Below, piece by piece: positions 9,968 through 22,577 of a stretch of 64,000 bases of DNA. The first letter of the stretch is position 1, and each line of letters opens with the position of its first letter. Under the pieces are notes generated by a model. The model ran no database searches. It was not told the DNA's origin and saw nothing but the letters and a program-made list of their open reading frames with translations. The DNA comes from Mesaphorura yosii (Eukaryota; Arthropoda; Collembola; Poduromorpha; Tullbergiidae): the NCBI GenBank assembly GCA_009869945.1, contig WIXG01000009.1:124001-188000 (forward strand). The letters run 5' to 3'. The position numbers and the translations under genes are program-made.

Positions 9968-12900
9968 TTTGTCTGAAGTCGGTTTCGGCGTTTCAGGCGA
10001 ATTGGCAAAGCAAATCGTGCGTGGTCTCCTGTTCAATTGCAGTGGAAAACTGTAATTGAGTCTGCTGTCTGGGGCACAAAGGAAGATTAGACCGTCGTGT
10101 CGGTCCAATTAATTATCTGAGCTGTTTGTAATTACCGTGACCATTAAGTTATCTTGCCCAAGCAAATGACGCACGGCCAGGAATCCGCAACGGAAATTAT
10201 ACTAGGCCTCACCCGAATGAGACCAAAGTGACCAGATTACGCATGAAGGAGTTTCCATTTCGGGAACTGATAAGCTCTAATAAGTTGATATGCCGCTAAT
10301 TTCGTATTTACGTGACATTGACAGTGGACAGGACCAACACTATCTGTAGCGTGAGCATGATGCTCAGAATCAGTTTACAGTTTAAGCTTGGCAGAGGCTA
10401 TGTGGACAAAAAGGAAATAAAATAATTGTACGATGTGAAAAACTGCTGGAATATATGCGGCTTCCATTAAATTCTTCTTGGTAATAATTTAGCGTAAGTG
10501 GACAATTAAACCAGAGCCCAGAGCACGCGGGTTAGACGCCCGCCCGCATGCTTCCGCTCACAATTGTGGCATAAATTATGTGTGCAATCGCGGCAAGGAC
10601 ACGGGCGGGCACCGTTTCAGGTAATTCAGGTGTCTCGAGGCATATTATAATTAATATGAACAAAGCATATAAGAAGTTGAGCCAGGTCGTAATTTTAGTA
10701 ATTTATAGCCAATTTGGTCGAATTCTATTCATATGATGCGGTACGAGTTTCATGTTACGAGCTCCGAGCTACGAACTGTAGAATTCAGTTTCAGGCTCCT
10801 TAAAGAAGGACGACTGCCATTAAAAACTACGCTGAACTGAACTTAAATCAGAAATTCTTTCCTTGAGATTTAGAACTTGGACGTCCACAAATGTTGATTC
10901 ATACAGATTTCTTGAACATTTCGTAATTATTCGATGTCGAGATTTATGGCGATGATGGTGACGTCTCAGCGTTGTCATTTTCAACTGCAAACCGTGCGTG
11001 GATTGTGAAGTTGTGTTGCCGCAATTTTCTTCGTCAAGTTTGATGCTCGATCAACCCCGCCGAACTTTCTCCAGATAATATCCATCATACGACGCCACGT
11101 CACGCCATGTCATGCCTCTCCTTGCGGCTTGGCAGTGCTGTCTCTCATTTTCCATGATTATTATTCAGGATGAGCGACTCCCATTAAAGATGGGAGACAA
11201 AGTGCGAGAAACGACAGCGAGAAAAGTTTTCGACTCCAGAAAAAGTTATAGACAGGCGGGCTTCTCGTCGGGTGGAAATCTGAATCTAATCTTTTCCGCC
11301 AACAACTTACCAACTTACCAACTTCTCAACTATTCTATGAAGACAAGAATATGAACCCACAACATTATTCAGGCTAGGCGGTATTGCTGAAGAAACCACA
11401 TACACACGCGAGACAAAACCACCAAGACTTCCAAGACATAAAATCACACATAATAATGATATGAAGTTGAACAATTTTCTAACAAGAGCGGGAGGGTGAC
11501 GACTAATAAATGTGAACAGGAGAAATGTCGTCCTCGTCTCCGCGTCATCGAAAACGGTAGCAGAACAATTGTGCAGAACTTTTGCTCTTGTCGGGCGCCA
11601 ACTTGCTTGTACTTCACACTTCGTATTCAAGATTCTGTCTCCGTTCGTCTTCAAATCATTGCAGGCAGTCCTTTTAAATCTCTTTGCACAGAATTAATTC
11701 GTGTTTCATTTCCAGGCTGAAATTTTCTTCCAAGGTAAGGTAGCGCACTTTCGAATTTGTATTCGTGTTCCGTCCTTGGACTCATTTTTCAATTTTTAAT
11801 TTAAGTCGCCGTCGCCGTCTTTGTCGTGTTTTTGTACCTGGAAGCGTGGAAGCGAGAGTGAGCGACTGAGAACGTGCAGACTGCAAAATGTTTTGGAAGA
11901 AATTAAATGCAAACATTTCTTGTTTCACTTTTGTCATTACTTTGTCGTTAGTCGTTAGCGAGACGAGATGGGAGAACGAGAAATGAGTATGCGAAAGCGG
12001 AAGTTGTGTGCATGAATTTAAGTTTAAGCTTGACTGATTTTGGGTATTGCTTTCTTTCACACGCTCACGGCGTCTTTTCCAATTAAGTTCTTGAAAACGG
12101 TGCCGGCGTCCTGTACGTCGTAGCTGGACCATTAATCTCGCCCTGAATTCTTCATTTCCATTTCCAAGTGAGGCGGCGCATTTGTGCCTGGAGGTAATTG
12201 GTTTTTAAAATATCATCTATACGTTTGTCATTTTTAGATTCTCCAGAACTCGCACACTTCACGCTAATTATTTATTTCAAGGACCCGATAGAATCTTTCA
12301 AACTACAAAGAAAAACTATTACTGCTGCAACTCGACAGCTCATTTCAATTTGTGAGATTAGATTGGCCTTAAGCAAGAACTCTCTTCATCTCATTCAACT
12401 CCATAATTCCATGTGGGCCTCAATTTTGAATGCACTTCAACTTCGATATCCATTTTTCATTGAAGAACGCGGCTTTCATCAGCACCCGCCGTGCTTCAGA
12501 GTTCCCTCAGCTTACTCTATCATTAGGTCTTATTAATAATGCTCGGTGAATAGAAAGGATGAAAGAAAAATTTGCACCACAATGAAGAAGTGCTGCTGAG
12601 AGGCGATGGCGATGACAAAACGTCTTAATTTTGAGCCGTCCAACCACGTCTAAGCTGTCATTCAAGTTCAAGAATTTGAAATAGTGTGACAATAGACTGA
12701 ATCTCTCATTCTTCTGTATTTTGTCTCAGAGTCTCACTTGTGCCACACATTTTGTAACATTTTGCATTCAGTTCCTTCCATTTAACTAGCAAACACTGAG
12801 CACAACTCAAGAACGTTGCCTGATCTTTTAAGCTACGAAGCCCCAGGCTCCAGAAAAGCTCATAGAGTATTTCAAAATGCCCGTCAATTATCACAGTTAG

Positions 12901-13520
12901 TGCGAGCGAATATTTTCCCCGTTGGAAGTGGCTGACTGGCTGTGGTTTAAATTAGTTTTAATAAAATGCACAAATTCTTCATCTCGTTTTTGCTTTCTCA
13001 GAATTTGTGATTTGCACCCTTTTTATTATTTCATCTCTCGCTCGCCCTTTCATGTTTCACACTTACTCCTGTTTGTCCGAGTTCCCTTACCATTTGGCTT
13101 TCGTTACGCATTTTTGATTCACAGATATTTAGATTAAAAATTCCTAATGCCAGAAACAGTGAAAACTCCGATGTCAAGCACCACACATTTTCTCCACTTC
13201 AACATCATCAGAATCTCATAGAATCTGACCAGCCGAGTCGTTGGTGGAAAGAAATTACGTAATTCACAGCATGGCAGGGCTGGAATCCGAATTCAATTCG
13301 TTTTGGTAACAATTTGCTTTGGGTGACAGCCCAAGTTTGGAATTTAGTAAACGACTCTAAATTGCGTTGGCGTTGACTGCTTGCTTGTTCTAAAAGCTTG
13401 AGAAAAAAAACTAAAAATTGGACGTAACCGCTGGCTGACTTCTTAGAAATACGCGTTCATTAACTGATCCAGTGAATTAGCACAAGATCGAAGTGAAGAC
13501 TCATCAAGCATCCATCCGAA
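9968..13520. other. Intergenic stretch, no supported gene
   Basis: About 3.5 kb between the second secreted gene and roadblock. It is mostly AT-rich with a short GC-rich patch near 10520-10610. Open frames are short, overlap on both strands and lack splice or family support. It presumably holds upstream control regions for both flanking genes. Confidence 0.5.
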
Positions 13521-14080
13521 ATGGTAAGTTTGTCAGGTCAAATCTTTGCCCGGCCAGGCAGAGGAGCACACCTTCACTAAATGCACGCACTGTTTGCGAT
13601 TTCAGCAAGTCGAAGACGTGAAGAAGCGGATCGAGCGGATGAACACCATGAAAGGAGTCATGGGCGTGATTGTCGCTACTCGTGATGGTAATTAACTTGT
13701 GTCTGGCGTGCTCCCGTGTGCTGTCTGACTTAATTCTCAACTTGTTAATGCCTTCTACGTTGTAACTTGAAGGAATTCCGATCGAAACCACATTTGACAA
13801 CACATCGACGATTCTCTACATTGGTGGCATGGTTGCGCTGGAAGATCTTTCCAATTCGATGGTCCGAGACATCGACCCGACGAATGAGCTCAAATTCTTG
13901 CGACTACGATCCAAGCGCTTCGAAATGATGCTAGCTAAAGGTATATAACGACAAATGAGAGTCTTGCATGGCTGGGTTTGTGCGTAAATGGTAATTGTTG
14001 AGTTAGCACATCTAATTTCGATTGTAGGAAACAAGTATTACACTATTGTTGTTCAAAACCCGTACAAGAAGAGAAAATGA
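13521..14080 (+). CDS. robl: Dynein light chain roadblock-type (LC7/DYNLRB), 4 exons
   Basis: A light chain of the cytoplasmic dynein motor that binds the intermediate chain as a dimer. Exons 13521-13523, 13606-13687, 13773-13940 and 14028-14080 join in phase to 101 aa, close to the usual 96-100. Family landmarks: MKGVMGVIVATRDGIPIETT near the start, then VRDIDPTNELKFLRLRSKRF, and the C-terminal strand YYTIVVQNPY. These match the roadblock/LC7 fold across its whole length. The middle segment (STILYIGGMVALEDLSNSMV) is more divergent than in insects and vertebrates. The first coding exon holds only the ATG. The gene ends in a basic tail (KKRK). There is a poly(A) signal 127 bases downstream. 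Confidence 0.93.
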
Positions 14081-14206
14081 GGGCGACACCATGAAACTGA
14101 TCAGCTAACTAATGACAAATTAACGTGACAGTGCCAAGTATGGTATGCTTGTGATGCATTCTCACTAAAGCCATTGAATAACTTCGTTTCCTGCTCTGAA
14201 ATGTGG

Positions 14207-14216
14207 AATAAATAAA
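14207..14216 (+). terminator. Poly(A) signal of roadblock (two overlapping AATAAA)
   Basis: AATAAATAAA, two overlapping copies of the hexamer after the roadblock stop codon. Confidence 0.7.
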
Positions 14217-14667
14217 AGTTACCAACTATCGGCGGCACGGTTGACTTCACGATGTCAGTATATGTCCCATCAACCGTACACAGCCGTGTAAATGCTTGGA
14301 ACGTCGGACCGACCACATTTCAGATTCAGGATTTAGCATATTTCCCTAACAGGCGATGCTACTCAGTGGAAAGGTTCTTTCCCTTCCTTTCCATCCATTC
14401 CAGTGTGTTGGTAAATACTTTCAGCTGTGCTGTGGCTGTACTTAACTTGTCCTCCGCGTCCGTGTCGTGTCTCCCTCTTTGCTTTCCCTTCCAGCATCCA
14501 GCCTTGCTTCCAAACTTGTAATTCATGTATTCATGTATAGAACCGATGGACTATAAAATTTTTTGCCTGCGTGCATGCTAAAACTCCAGCAGAATGCATG
14601 AACGCCTCGCCTCGCCTGCTGTGCATTTCATTAAAGTCTGAACCTTTCTCGTCAATCGCATATTATA

Positions 14668-14829
14668 CTAGGGCCAGGCCACGTCGGCCAATTCTTCTTT
14701 ATCTTTAATTACCTTGTACCCGAAAATCTTGCTGCTGCTGCCTCTAGGCTTCGGCGTGTCCGGTGTCGGCCTCAATGGCACGGCCGGCTCGAATGAGTAA
14801 TGTAAAGTCCCGAGGAGTTCGCAAATAAC
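14668..14829 (-). CDS. Terminal coding exon of an unrecognised gene
   Basis: On the minus strand a good acceptor (TTTGCTCGCAG) is followed by exactly 54 codons in phase 0 ending in TAG. The peptide begins VICELLGTLHYSFEPAVPLR, continues with a proline-rich segment (PTPDTPKPRG), a serine run and KIFGYK, and ends ELADVAWP. Codon choice and composition look like real protein with a disordered C-terminal tail. No domain is recognised. The upstream exons should lie to the right, in the gene-poor stretch, but none could be joined with confidence. It is too short for a plain open-frame search to notice. The opposite strand is partly open too, without a start or splice support. Confidence 0.5.
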   Translation of the reverse strand, partial: VICELLGTLHYSFEPAVPLRPTPDTPKPRGSSSKIFGYKVIKDKEELADVAWP

Positions 14830-17800
14830 CTGCGAGCAAAGAAAAGAAAAGCAAGAAGTTTAGCAATCATCATCATCATTTCGGTAATCACGATTCTTCA
14901 AAAAATGACTTGAACTTTCACTTAAGTGGTGCAAGTTTCTTCCTCCCCTTCTAGCTTGATCCCTTCTCATTCTCATCACATGCACCCGGCAGACAAGTGA
15001 AGTGCTAGTTGTCTACTCTAATCCCAAGACATTTGCCATCGCCATCGCCGCGTCGTGCCGCGCCACGCCATGCCATCATAATGAACATCATGTTTTCTGC
15101 TCGTAACTGAAGCTGAAGTTGAAAGGAAGCATAAGGCAGGGGCGATCACTCAACTAAAATATTCGTCGTCAGCAAGAAATTTCGAATTCTACGGCGAAGC
15201 GAACGGGAAACCTCATTTAGGATGTGATTCATAATAGAATAGTAAATTACGTTTCAAAAAATAAGAACGCAGTTTTTGCTGTTGGAAGCCACAAAATCTT
15301 CGATTTGAGATTTGAAGAGGAATTTCTACATTTGCCGAGATAGAAATACTAATTTTCCCTCTGCCGGCATGGCACAGCTAAAAAGGCTGCGGCTACCAAA
15401 ATAGAGCAACTTCGTAGCGCAGTCCTGCACTGCATTGCACTTTTATTTTTATTCAATTGAACAAGTACGAAGTAGAAAAGCGACTTATTGCGCGATTTTA
15501 TTGCAATTTGAGACTTTTCAGTAATAAAAATTTTATGCACAGTGTGGGAACCCAATTCTTGATTAAATTCAAAAGAAAAATCCATGTACATAGTTTCGCG
15601 TTTGCGAGATGCTCGCCTCCATTCCACTGCACGCATGATGCGTGGTATCAAAGATATAAAATCGAATTTTCTCTTTGTGGAATGAAATGGCAAAAAGTTC
15701 AGCCCAAAATACATCATTTTGCGTCTGAATACGAAGTACAGTACTATAGAAAGTGCATATGCACGAATAAATAGGAGTGGGAGGAGGAAAGGAAGAAGAA
15801 TAAAATGAATTGACATTTGAAAGGCTTGAAACATGACATGAAGCGAATAAAAAGAGCATGTTTCCCGTTCGTGTAAAACAGAAATATGGTTTTGTAAGAT
15901 CTTTGTAACAGTAAAGTAAAGTGTGCGAGGGAGGAGAAATATCCATAAGAAAACGGCAAGTCACATCGTAAAGCGTGAAAGCAATGAAAGGGGTTAACAC
16001 GATCGACCTGGGCGACAGGACACGGCGCGCCCTGGCTCGCGAGTCGTAAAGAATCGCAATCGCGTTTCGCAAAAGTGAATTTCAAATTAATAGCCTGTCC
16101 AGCGATCTTTATCAATTTAAATTCACGCTTGCGTTCAGAATCATTTAACTACCGTCAAAAGTTAAGAATTCTAGACTGGCTTGGCGTTTTACATTCCGTA
16201 ATGTGAATACCCTTTCCACTTTGTGGCGGTGGCAGAGAAAATCGAATAAAATAAAATGCGAGTCGAAGCAAGTGCATTCAGGTTGAGTTCAACTCTCAAT
16301 TTTTCCCAATGCACTCATAAATCAATATCGGAGCGCCACGTCAAGTCAGCCATGCTTCAGACAAGAAAGTTATCTCCTCGGAGTGCTGCGATACGCTGCC
16401 CTGCGACGCATAAACTGCAAAAGTTGAAAAGTATTTATCTACGCACAGCCCGTAATAACCCAAGTATTATTTTCGCCTGATAAATTTTATGAGCCCATTG
16501 GTCTGATGGATTCGTCGGTTCTTTGGTTCTTTTACTTTCGTAAGAAAGCACGTCGAATCGAGTTTTAAGACGGATGCAAGCAGGAAGGAAGGAAGCTGGG
16601 AAACCAGCCCTCTTTCTACTATTATATGCCACTAAAATGAAAACTCAAAATTCCTGGGCGAAAAGAATTGTGAATCGTGAATGGCGAGTGGCGAATCTGG
16701 AGAAAACTAACTAAAGACTCCATTTCAACGATAATAAAAGAAGTTCGGAGTCAGAGCGAAAGATTCCCGGAGCCGATGTCCTGTAAACGTAAACTGTAAT
16801 AACGACTGATGAAAAAAAGTTGGAGCTGCAAAGTTGCGTCGCTTGAACAGTGAACCAAGCTGCGAAAAAAGTTTCCGATTGCGTCGCGTCGAGACAACGA
16901 AAACCAGCGCTTCCACCCCTTCGCCGCCGAAGCCAACGCCGAAGCTGCAACAACAAAACTTTATCCCATTTTCAAGAAAAGTTTCCGGCCCGCCATACTA
17001 TTTTGTCTCTCGTACCTGAAATTTAGAGAAACAAGCCTGCTTACGCGTACATTTGCACTAAAGCTGCAAAGAAAAGTTTCGTAATGGGATTCAACGTGCA
17101 CGCACAACTTTAGTCGTGACTTGGCGTGGCCTGGTATTTGTCGAGGGTCTTGCTACACATCTGAATTAAGAACAAAATTGGGAAAATGGGAAATTCTCAT
17201 TTGCCATTCGCGCGCGTACGATTTTTTTTCGCAATTTACTTTAAAAATCTGCAACTTTGAAGCAGCTTTGGAAGCCAATTCCAGCTGGTGTACTAAATGC
17301 TGTGATTTTCGAGGTACAAATAACCAAACGACACGAATCCGCTGCCACTGCTACAGCCAAACCGAAGCAAACGCGAAATAACCTGAAGCGACACGAGTAC
17401 ACGCACATGCGGGACATAAACGTTCTGATTTGTACCGCATTCGCCACGCAAAGCAAGCCTCTCAAAATGTGTGCCAAAGTTGTCCCAGGAGAAAATAAAA
17501 TCTTGTTTCGAAATCCAGGGCCTTGTCTTTACTCCTACCGTACAGGAAAACGGAAGTCAGGTTCTTTCACTCAGCAAGCAAGCACTCAAGCTTGGCCTGG
17601 CCTGCTCTGTCGTGGTCGAGTGCCGTGGAGGCGCGTGGCGGGGCCCGATTGGTGTAATTTGAGGATGTAATTTGTTTAATGGACCTCAATAACAATAACC
17701 ACCGAGCAACCGAGCTACAGAGCCGAGCCAGCAGAGACAAGCAACAGCAACAGCGGCAGACAAGGGCAGCGTAACATGCAAACTATTAACTGCCCAACTT

Positions 17801-18752
17801 ATCTTGCTCAGTCTTGTGCTTGCTAATGGCTAATGGGCAAAGGACAAGGTAGTCGTCAGTGAAGTGAAGTAAGAATATGATGGCTTGGCCGCTTGGCTAC
17901 GAGTATGGCCATACGGCATGGGATGGAAGCAGATCGTGATAGTTGTGAGGACAAATCACAATCACGAGCAGTAGAAACAAAAACAGCAATAGCAATAGCA
18001 ATGTGCTACAACAACCATCAAGTCTAGTCTACAAGAACATTAAGCAGTGAATATCTACATTGTCTTCAAATTGCAGTCACTGTAGCACTGCCACTAGTTA
18101 ATAGCATAAAATTACGATACAAAATAAATACAGTGCGATGGAGTACGAGAAAATTAGAGTGAAGTAAAGTACTTTATGGAGAAAGGCTTATGCTTTATTA
18201 CTTTCATAATAGGCCCACTGCGCTTTAAGCTTTAAAAGTGCACATGCCATGTGCCATGCCATGTGTGCCCAGTCTTTAATATTTATGATGATAAGAAGGC
18301 TTTGGCCCGTACGTACGGCTCCATTTTATTCCACACGGCCCGACTTTCCTCTCGCAGTCAGTAAAGAAGTAAAGATATGTATTTCGCAGCTCGCAGTCCG
18401 CATTCCAGGGTAGTAATAATATTTGTAAGACTATTACTTTACTGCTCTGCCCTAACATTAAATTACCCCATTCCGGTGGCAGTGGCTCAGAGTGCGTGTG
18501 GAATTCTAAATTTGAATTTCCTTCGGCTCGAGTGCAGTGCATAAATCTTTGTAAAATTGATTCCCATTATTGCCAATGCATTATGAATGCAAAACTGAGA
18601 TTTCACTTTCCCAGGCCGGCGAGTACGATATTTTAAGGTTCATGCATTCATTTCGACGGGCAGACATTAAGAAAGATGTAATTTCACTGCGCTAGGGGCA
18701 CGAAATTAAATCAGATGTCGTTTGGCAATGAAAATATGAAAACTCCCGGCGT

Positions 18753-18774
18753 GGCATGGCATGGCATGGCATGG
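18753..18774. repeat. GGCAT pentamer microsatellite
   Basis: Four and a half uninterrupted copies of GGCAT. Related GGCATGG/GCCATGCC words recur elsewhere in the window. Confidence 0.8.
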
Positions 18775-21700
18775 TCTTGAAGAAAACCGTCGAGAGTAAA
18801 ATGTGTCCAGGCGGCGACCGGCGACGACGACGATTATGTTCAGGTTAAGTTATGGCGATAATATTTCATCTTTACACACATCACACGCACGGCACCGTCG
18901 CCTTCGTCTTCGCGTAGTTTGAAAACTATTTAGCAGTCTGCAAGTCACGTACCAACGTTACAACTTTTACTTGAGCCGTGAAGGCGATGAAGGAAACGAC
19001 CGGTGTAAGAATTGACCTCGACATTGCCTTGCCATGTCGCCACACTTGCATTACGGAAGCAGCAGCGCAGCGAAGGCCGACAAGAAGGGGCTTTTGAACT
19101 TACAAGTTACAAGTTGCGAGTAATGTGCGTGATTAAGGAAGTTGTGTCTTGTTAGAAGTAAAAGTAAAGAAAGGCGACACTCCAAGCTTCGTCACCAAGC
19201 AAGTCAAATCCAACATCGAGATCGAGACGACCAAGTTTGGCTGCCTTACCTTTTGATATATGGTTCGGGTTCGAAAGATTTTCGTGGAGCGCGCGACGGA
19301 AGACGACACTTTTCTCTCCTGCATTGCATCCTGAACCTTCACACGCAGAAGATTACCGTCTAGTCTCATTCAAATTTACGGCCGCCAAAGTGCAACCTGT
19401 ACTTTGGGAGAGTAGAGAAGATTTCTGATCCCACACTTTTTACTCCAACAAAGTTAAAAAGAGTTTCATTCTGAATTCCAGTCAAGTTCAATAGAATTTC
19501 TTTTCATACTCTCTGATGGATTCTTCCGTTCCTCTCTCCGAGCTGCAGCTACAGCGAGCCAGCTTAGGGCTTTTCCTGCTGTAGCTGTTGCCTGTCGCTG
19601 TTAACTGCTGATCCCCGGTGTCTAAGTCTGTTTTCCAGTTGCATGCAATATCTCGCCTGAAGAACCTGAAGAAGTGCCAGAAATTGGGAAAATGCAAGGC
19701 GCAGTAGCTGCAAGATATGAGGATAGTTAAATCTAATAGTCTCTGATGGGTGAAGAAAAAGCAGCAGCCCCATCATCATAATTGGGAAGAAAATGTTGCA
19801 GGAAAAAAATACAGTAGTAAATGGGCTTTGAGATCCTAAGCACAAAGCATTAAAAATATTGTGCTTCTTTCACGAGGAAATCCTTACATTGTTCTTATGT
19901 TTCAGCTTCAGTTTCAGACTCCTTGTCTTGTATCCCTTCCGGCCAGGGAGCTGCAAGAACTGGTGGCTCAGGACTCCTGTTCCAGTTATTGAATTCATAA
20001 GCCTGAAATTAGATTCATTTCATCTAACCGAGTCACAAGCCATCTAGTCTTCAACGTCTTGGTTTTCTAGTGTTCTAGTTCTAGCCCAGCATTTAGGTAT
20101 CTTAAATCGTCCGAAATTGAAGCCAGTGCGATCAGCGACGTTGGCGAAATTACATTTCCTACTGCTTCTACTTCTTTTCTGCTTACTGAGGTCATTTATT
20201 GCAGGTTGCAGGAGGAAAGTTGTTAGAGCACGCCAGATAGGAAGACCAGGAAGGCTGACTTCATTTCGTTTATACTTTCTGTACGCCTTCGACGTACAAA
20301 TGTAGATCTATCCAGCAGTGAAGGTGTAAGGCTCACTGGAGTTCTGGACTCGATGAGACGCCTGACGGATGACGACCAGTTGACGGTTGACTGGGCCTCC
20401 TGGGCTGGAACTAAGAGATGGCTGCTCAAGGCCGAAGTCTCAGATTTCCCGCTTGCTGCGATGATCCCAGCTCAATCGCTGACCAGAGACGAAGACTGGA
20501 CAAATGAGACGCGAACGGCAGGAAACGGACAAGTTTTGACTGATCACGGTAGACCAGCATAATGAGACAAAACGACAGAAAGACCGACTCGACTGAATCG
20601 TGAATACTGAATGATTGAAAAGTTGAAATCAGAATTCGGTTCTTTATATAACAATTCCAAGAGTTCAAAAAATCATGAGCAAAGAATTGAGAAACGGTAC
20701 ACATTAAGCTAAAATTAGACATTCAAATTAGGTCAAAAGTCGAGAAAATGAACGGTTCACCACAAAAACAATGAACTCATTTTAAACGCTGCATCATTCG
20801 CTAAATATAAAACACAAGATAAAGGAAAATTACCGAGTCATTTTTACATTAAATTTGATGTTCCCTCTTGCCTACACACTTTCACCTGTCTACCGTTTCA
20901 ATTTAGGGAAAAATCTTATTAGAAGGCTCGAAGACTGTTTCGTTGCTTTCTTGCGTTTGCCTCTATCGCGTGTGACACTCGTGCTGAAACGTATGAGGTC
21001 TAAATCCCAGAGAGTCAATCATCTTTTTCGCAGTACAGGTGAAATCTCTTTCCCAGTTGTGACTAGCTCTACTCTGAAGACGAAAGGTCAACGTGGCCGT
21101 GGAAATTAAAGACCGTTGCACGTGTACGTGACGAAATAAAGTTGTCGCATGGTGAGCTTTGTGTTTTACACGACAGAAACCTCGAACAAAGCGTTGGCGC
21201 TGTGGAAAGAAACCGAAGAGTAAAGTTCAAAAGAAAACAATGCGACAGGGTACAAGAAGCGGTGCAGCAAAGTAGTTTCATTTCACTTCCTTTCTCTATT
21301 CCCTTTAACAATCCCGTCACAGTCACAGCAAAAATTACAAAAGCGTCGACAAAGAAAAGTCCAGACTTGGTAAACGAGGCACATGCTCGGAAGAGGAAAT
21401 CAAAGAACACAAAAGACAAATACAATGCAGCTGTATTTTAAGGATCGAAAACCGCTGACTCTGACTTCATGAGTCATGAAAGCAGCCAGAAACGCGACAA
21501 ACTGCGAACTGAAAGTTTGAAATAAAATTACTCGAATTATAAGCAAGAACGTCCAAGTGGATTCAATTAATTGACTCCGGCTTTATTATACAAATTCAGA
21601 CGATTCGTGACAAAATATGAATATTTGCTTCAAAATAAGAGTGCCACCAGCTTTCCCGATGCGATTCGAACTTTTGACCCAAATACAGCCTGAAAATAGC

Positions 21701-22550
21701 ACGATGTACGAGTTTGAGGGCGAGAAGAAAGCCAATATTTCTTCCGCAATAAATGTGTCAGCTACAGAATTGCCGCTGTTCGCAGAAAAGTTTCGCCGAT
21801 TTATTCTAATGCTGTAGCTGTAATGCGATTCTGAGAACTTCATCTCTTAAATTAATTTTTACAAATGGAAAAGTTTTCTACCGCTTCCATTTGCACGAAG
21901 ATGTCGGCTGTGGTTGTGGCTTATTCAGACAGACAGCCACACGGCTGGGCACGACTAAGAGCACAAGTTGTTTGGCTAAAGTGCGTTGCCAAATTTATCG
22001 AAGTACGAGAAGAGGAGTAGCTGGCTGACCGAAGTTGGGCAATTTGTACAACTCGTCCAGAATCCTGAAATTCACTTATGACAAGGCAAAATGTTAATTT
22101 ACGCACTGGGAAGGTGCCGTGCTGCCGGGCGTACGCGTATTTTGAAGCGGAAGTGTTAAATCCAGGCTCCAGAAGGAAAATTCTCACTACACTGCTGCAA
22201 GCAGACGATGGAGAAGAAGATCCTCATCCGTCGTCGTACCTTAAAAGAGAGATGTCAAAGTCGCAATAAAGTGGCAGTGGCGGTACTGGACCTGCACTCA
22301 TAAAACGAATGAATCCCTCGAGATTAATTTTGTTGTAAGAGGATGAAGAGAAAGAGGCGAGGAAAGTGAATGAGAGAAAACACGGTGGGGTGGAAGACGA
22401 TGAAGATGACGAGAACGCAGTGGCAACGCAGCGACTCAATCGAAACCCATTCGGATTCGATATCATTGTAAATGTTCTGTTCATAGTTTACGTTCTGTTT
22501 TTGCACGATGCCACGCACAACGGCTCAATGTTATTGACTCTGGTACGCGC

Positions 22551-22577
22551 ATTATTATTATTATTATTACTATTATT
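22551..22577. repeat. ATT trinucleotide microsatellite
   Basis: About nine ATT units with one interruption (ACT). Confidence 0.8.

Noticed and set aside
15349..16115. Overlapping minus-strand open frames of 123-167 codons
   Set aside because: All three minus frames are open at once in AT-rich DNA, compositions are Phe/Ser/Leu-rich, and no splice sites or motifs support any of them.
17257..17670. 137-codon plus-strand open frame
   Set aside because: Begins after simple sequence, has no domain, and other frames are equally open; no splice or poly(A) context.
19142..19254. Plus-strand peptide LLEVKVKKGDTPSFVTKQVK
   Set aside because: Looks coding-like for 40 codons but is bounded by stops, with no Met, donor or acceptor to place it in a gene.
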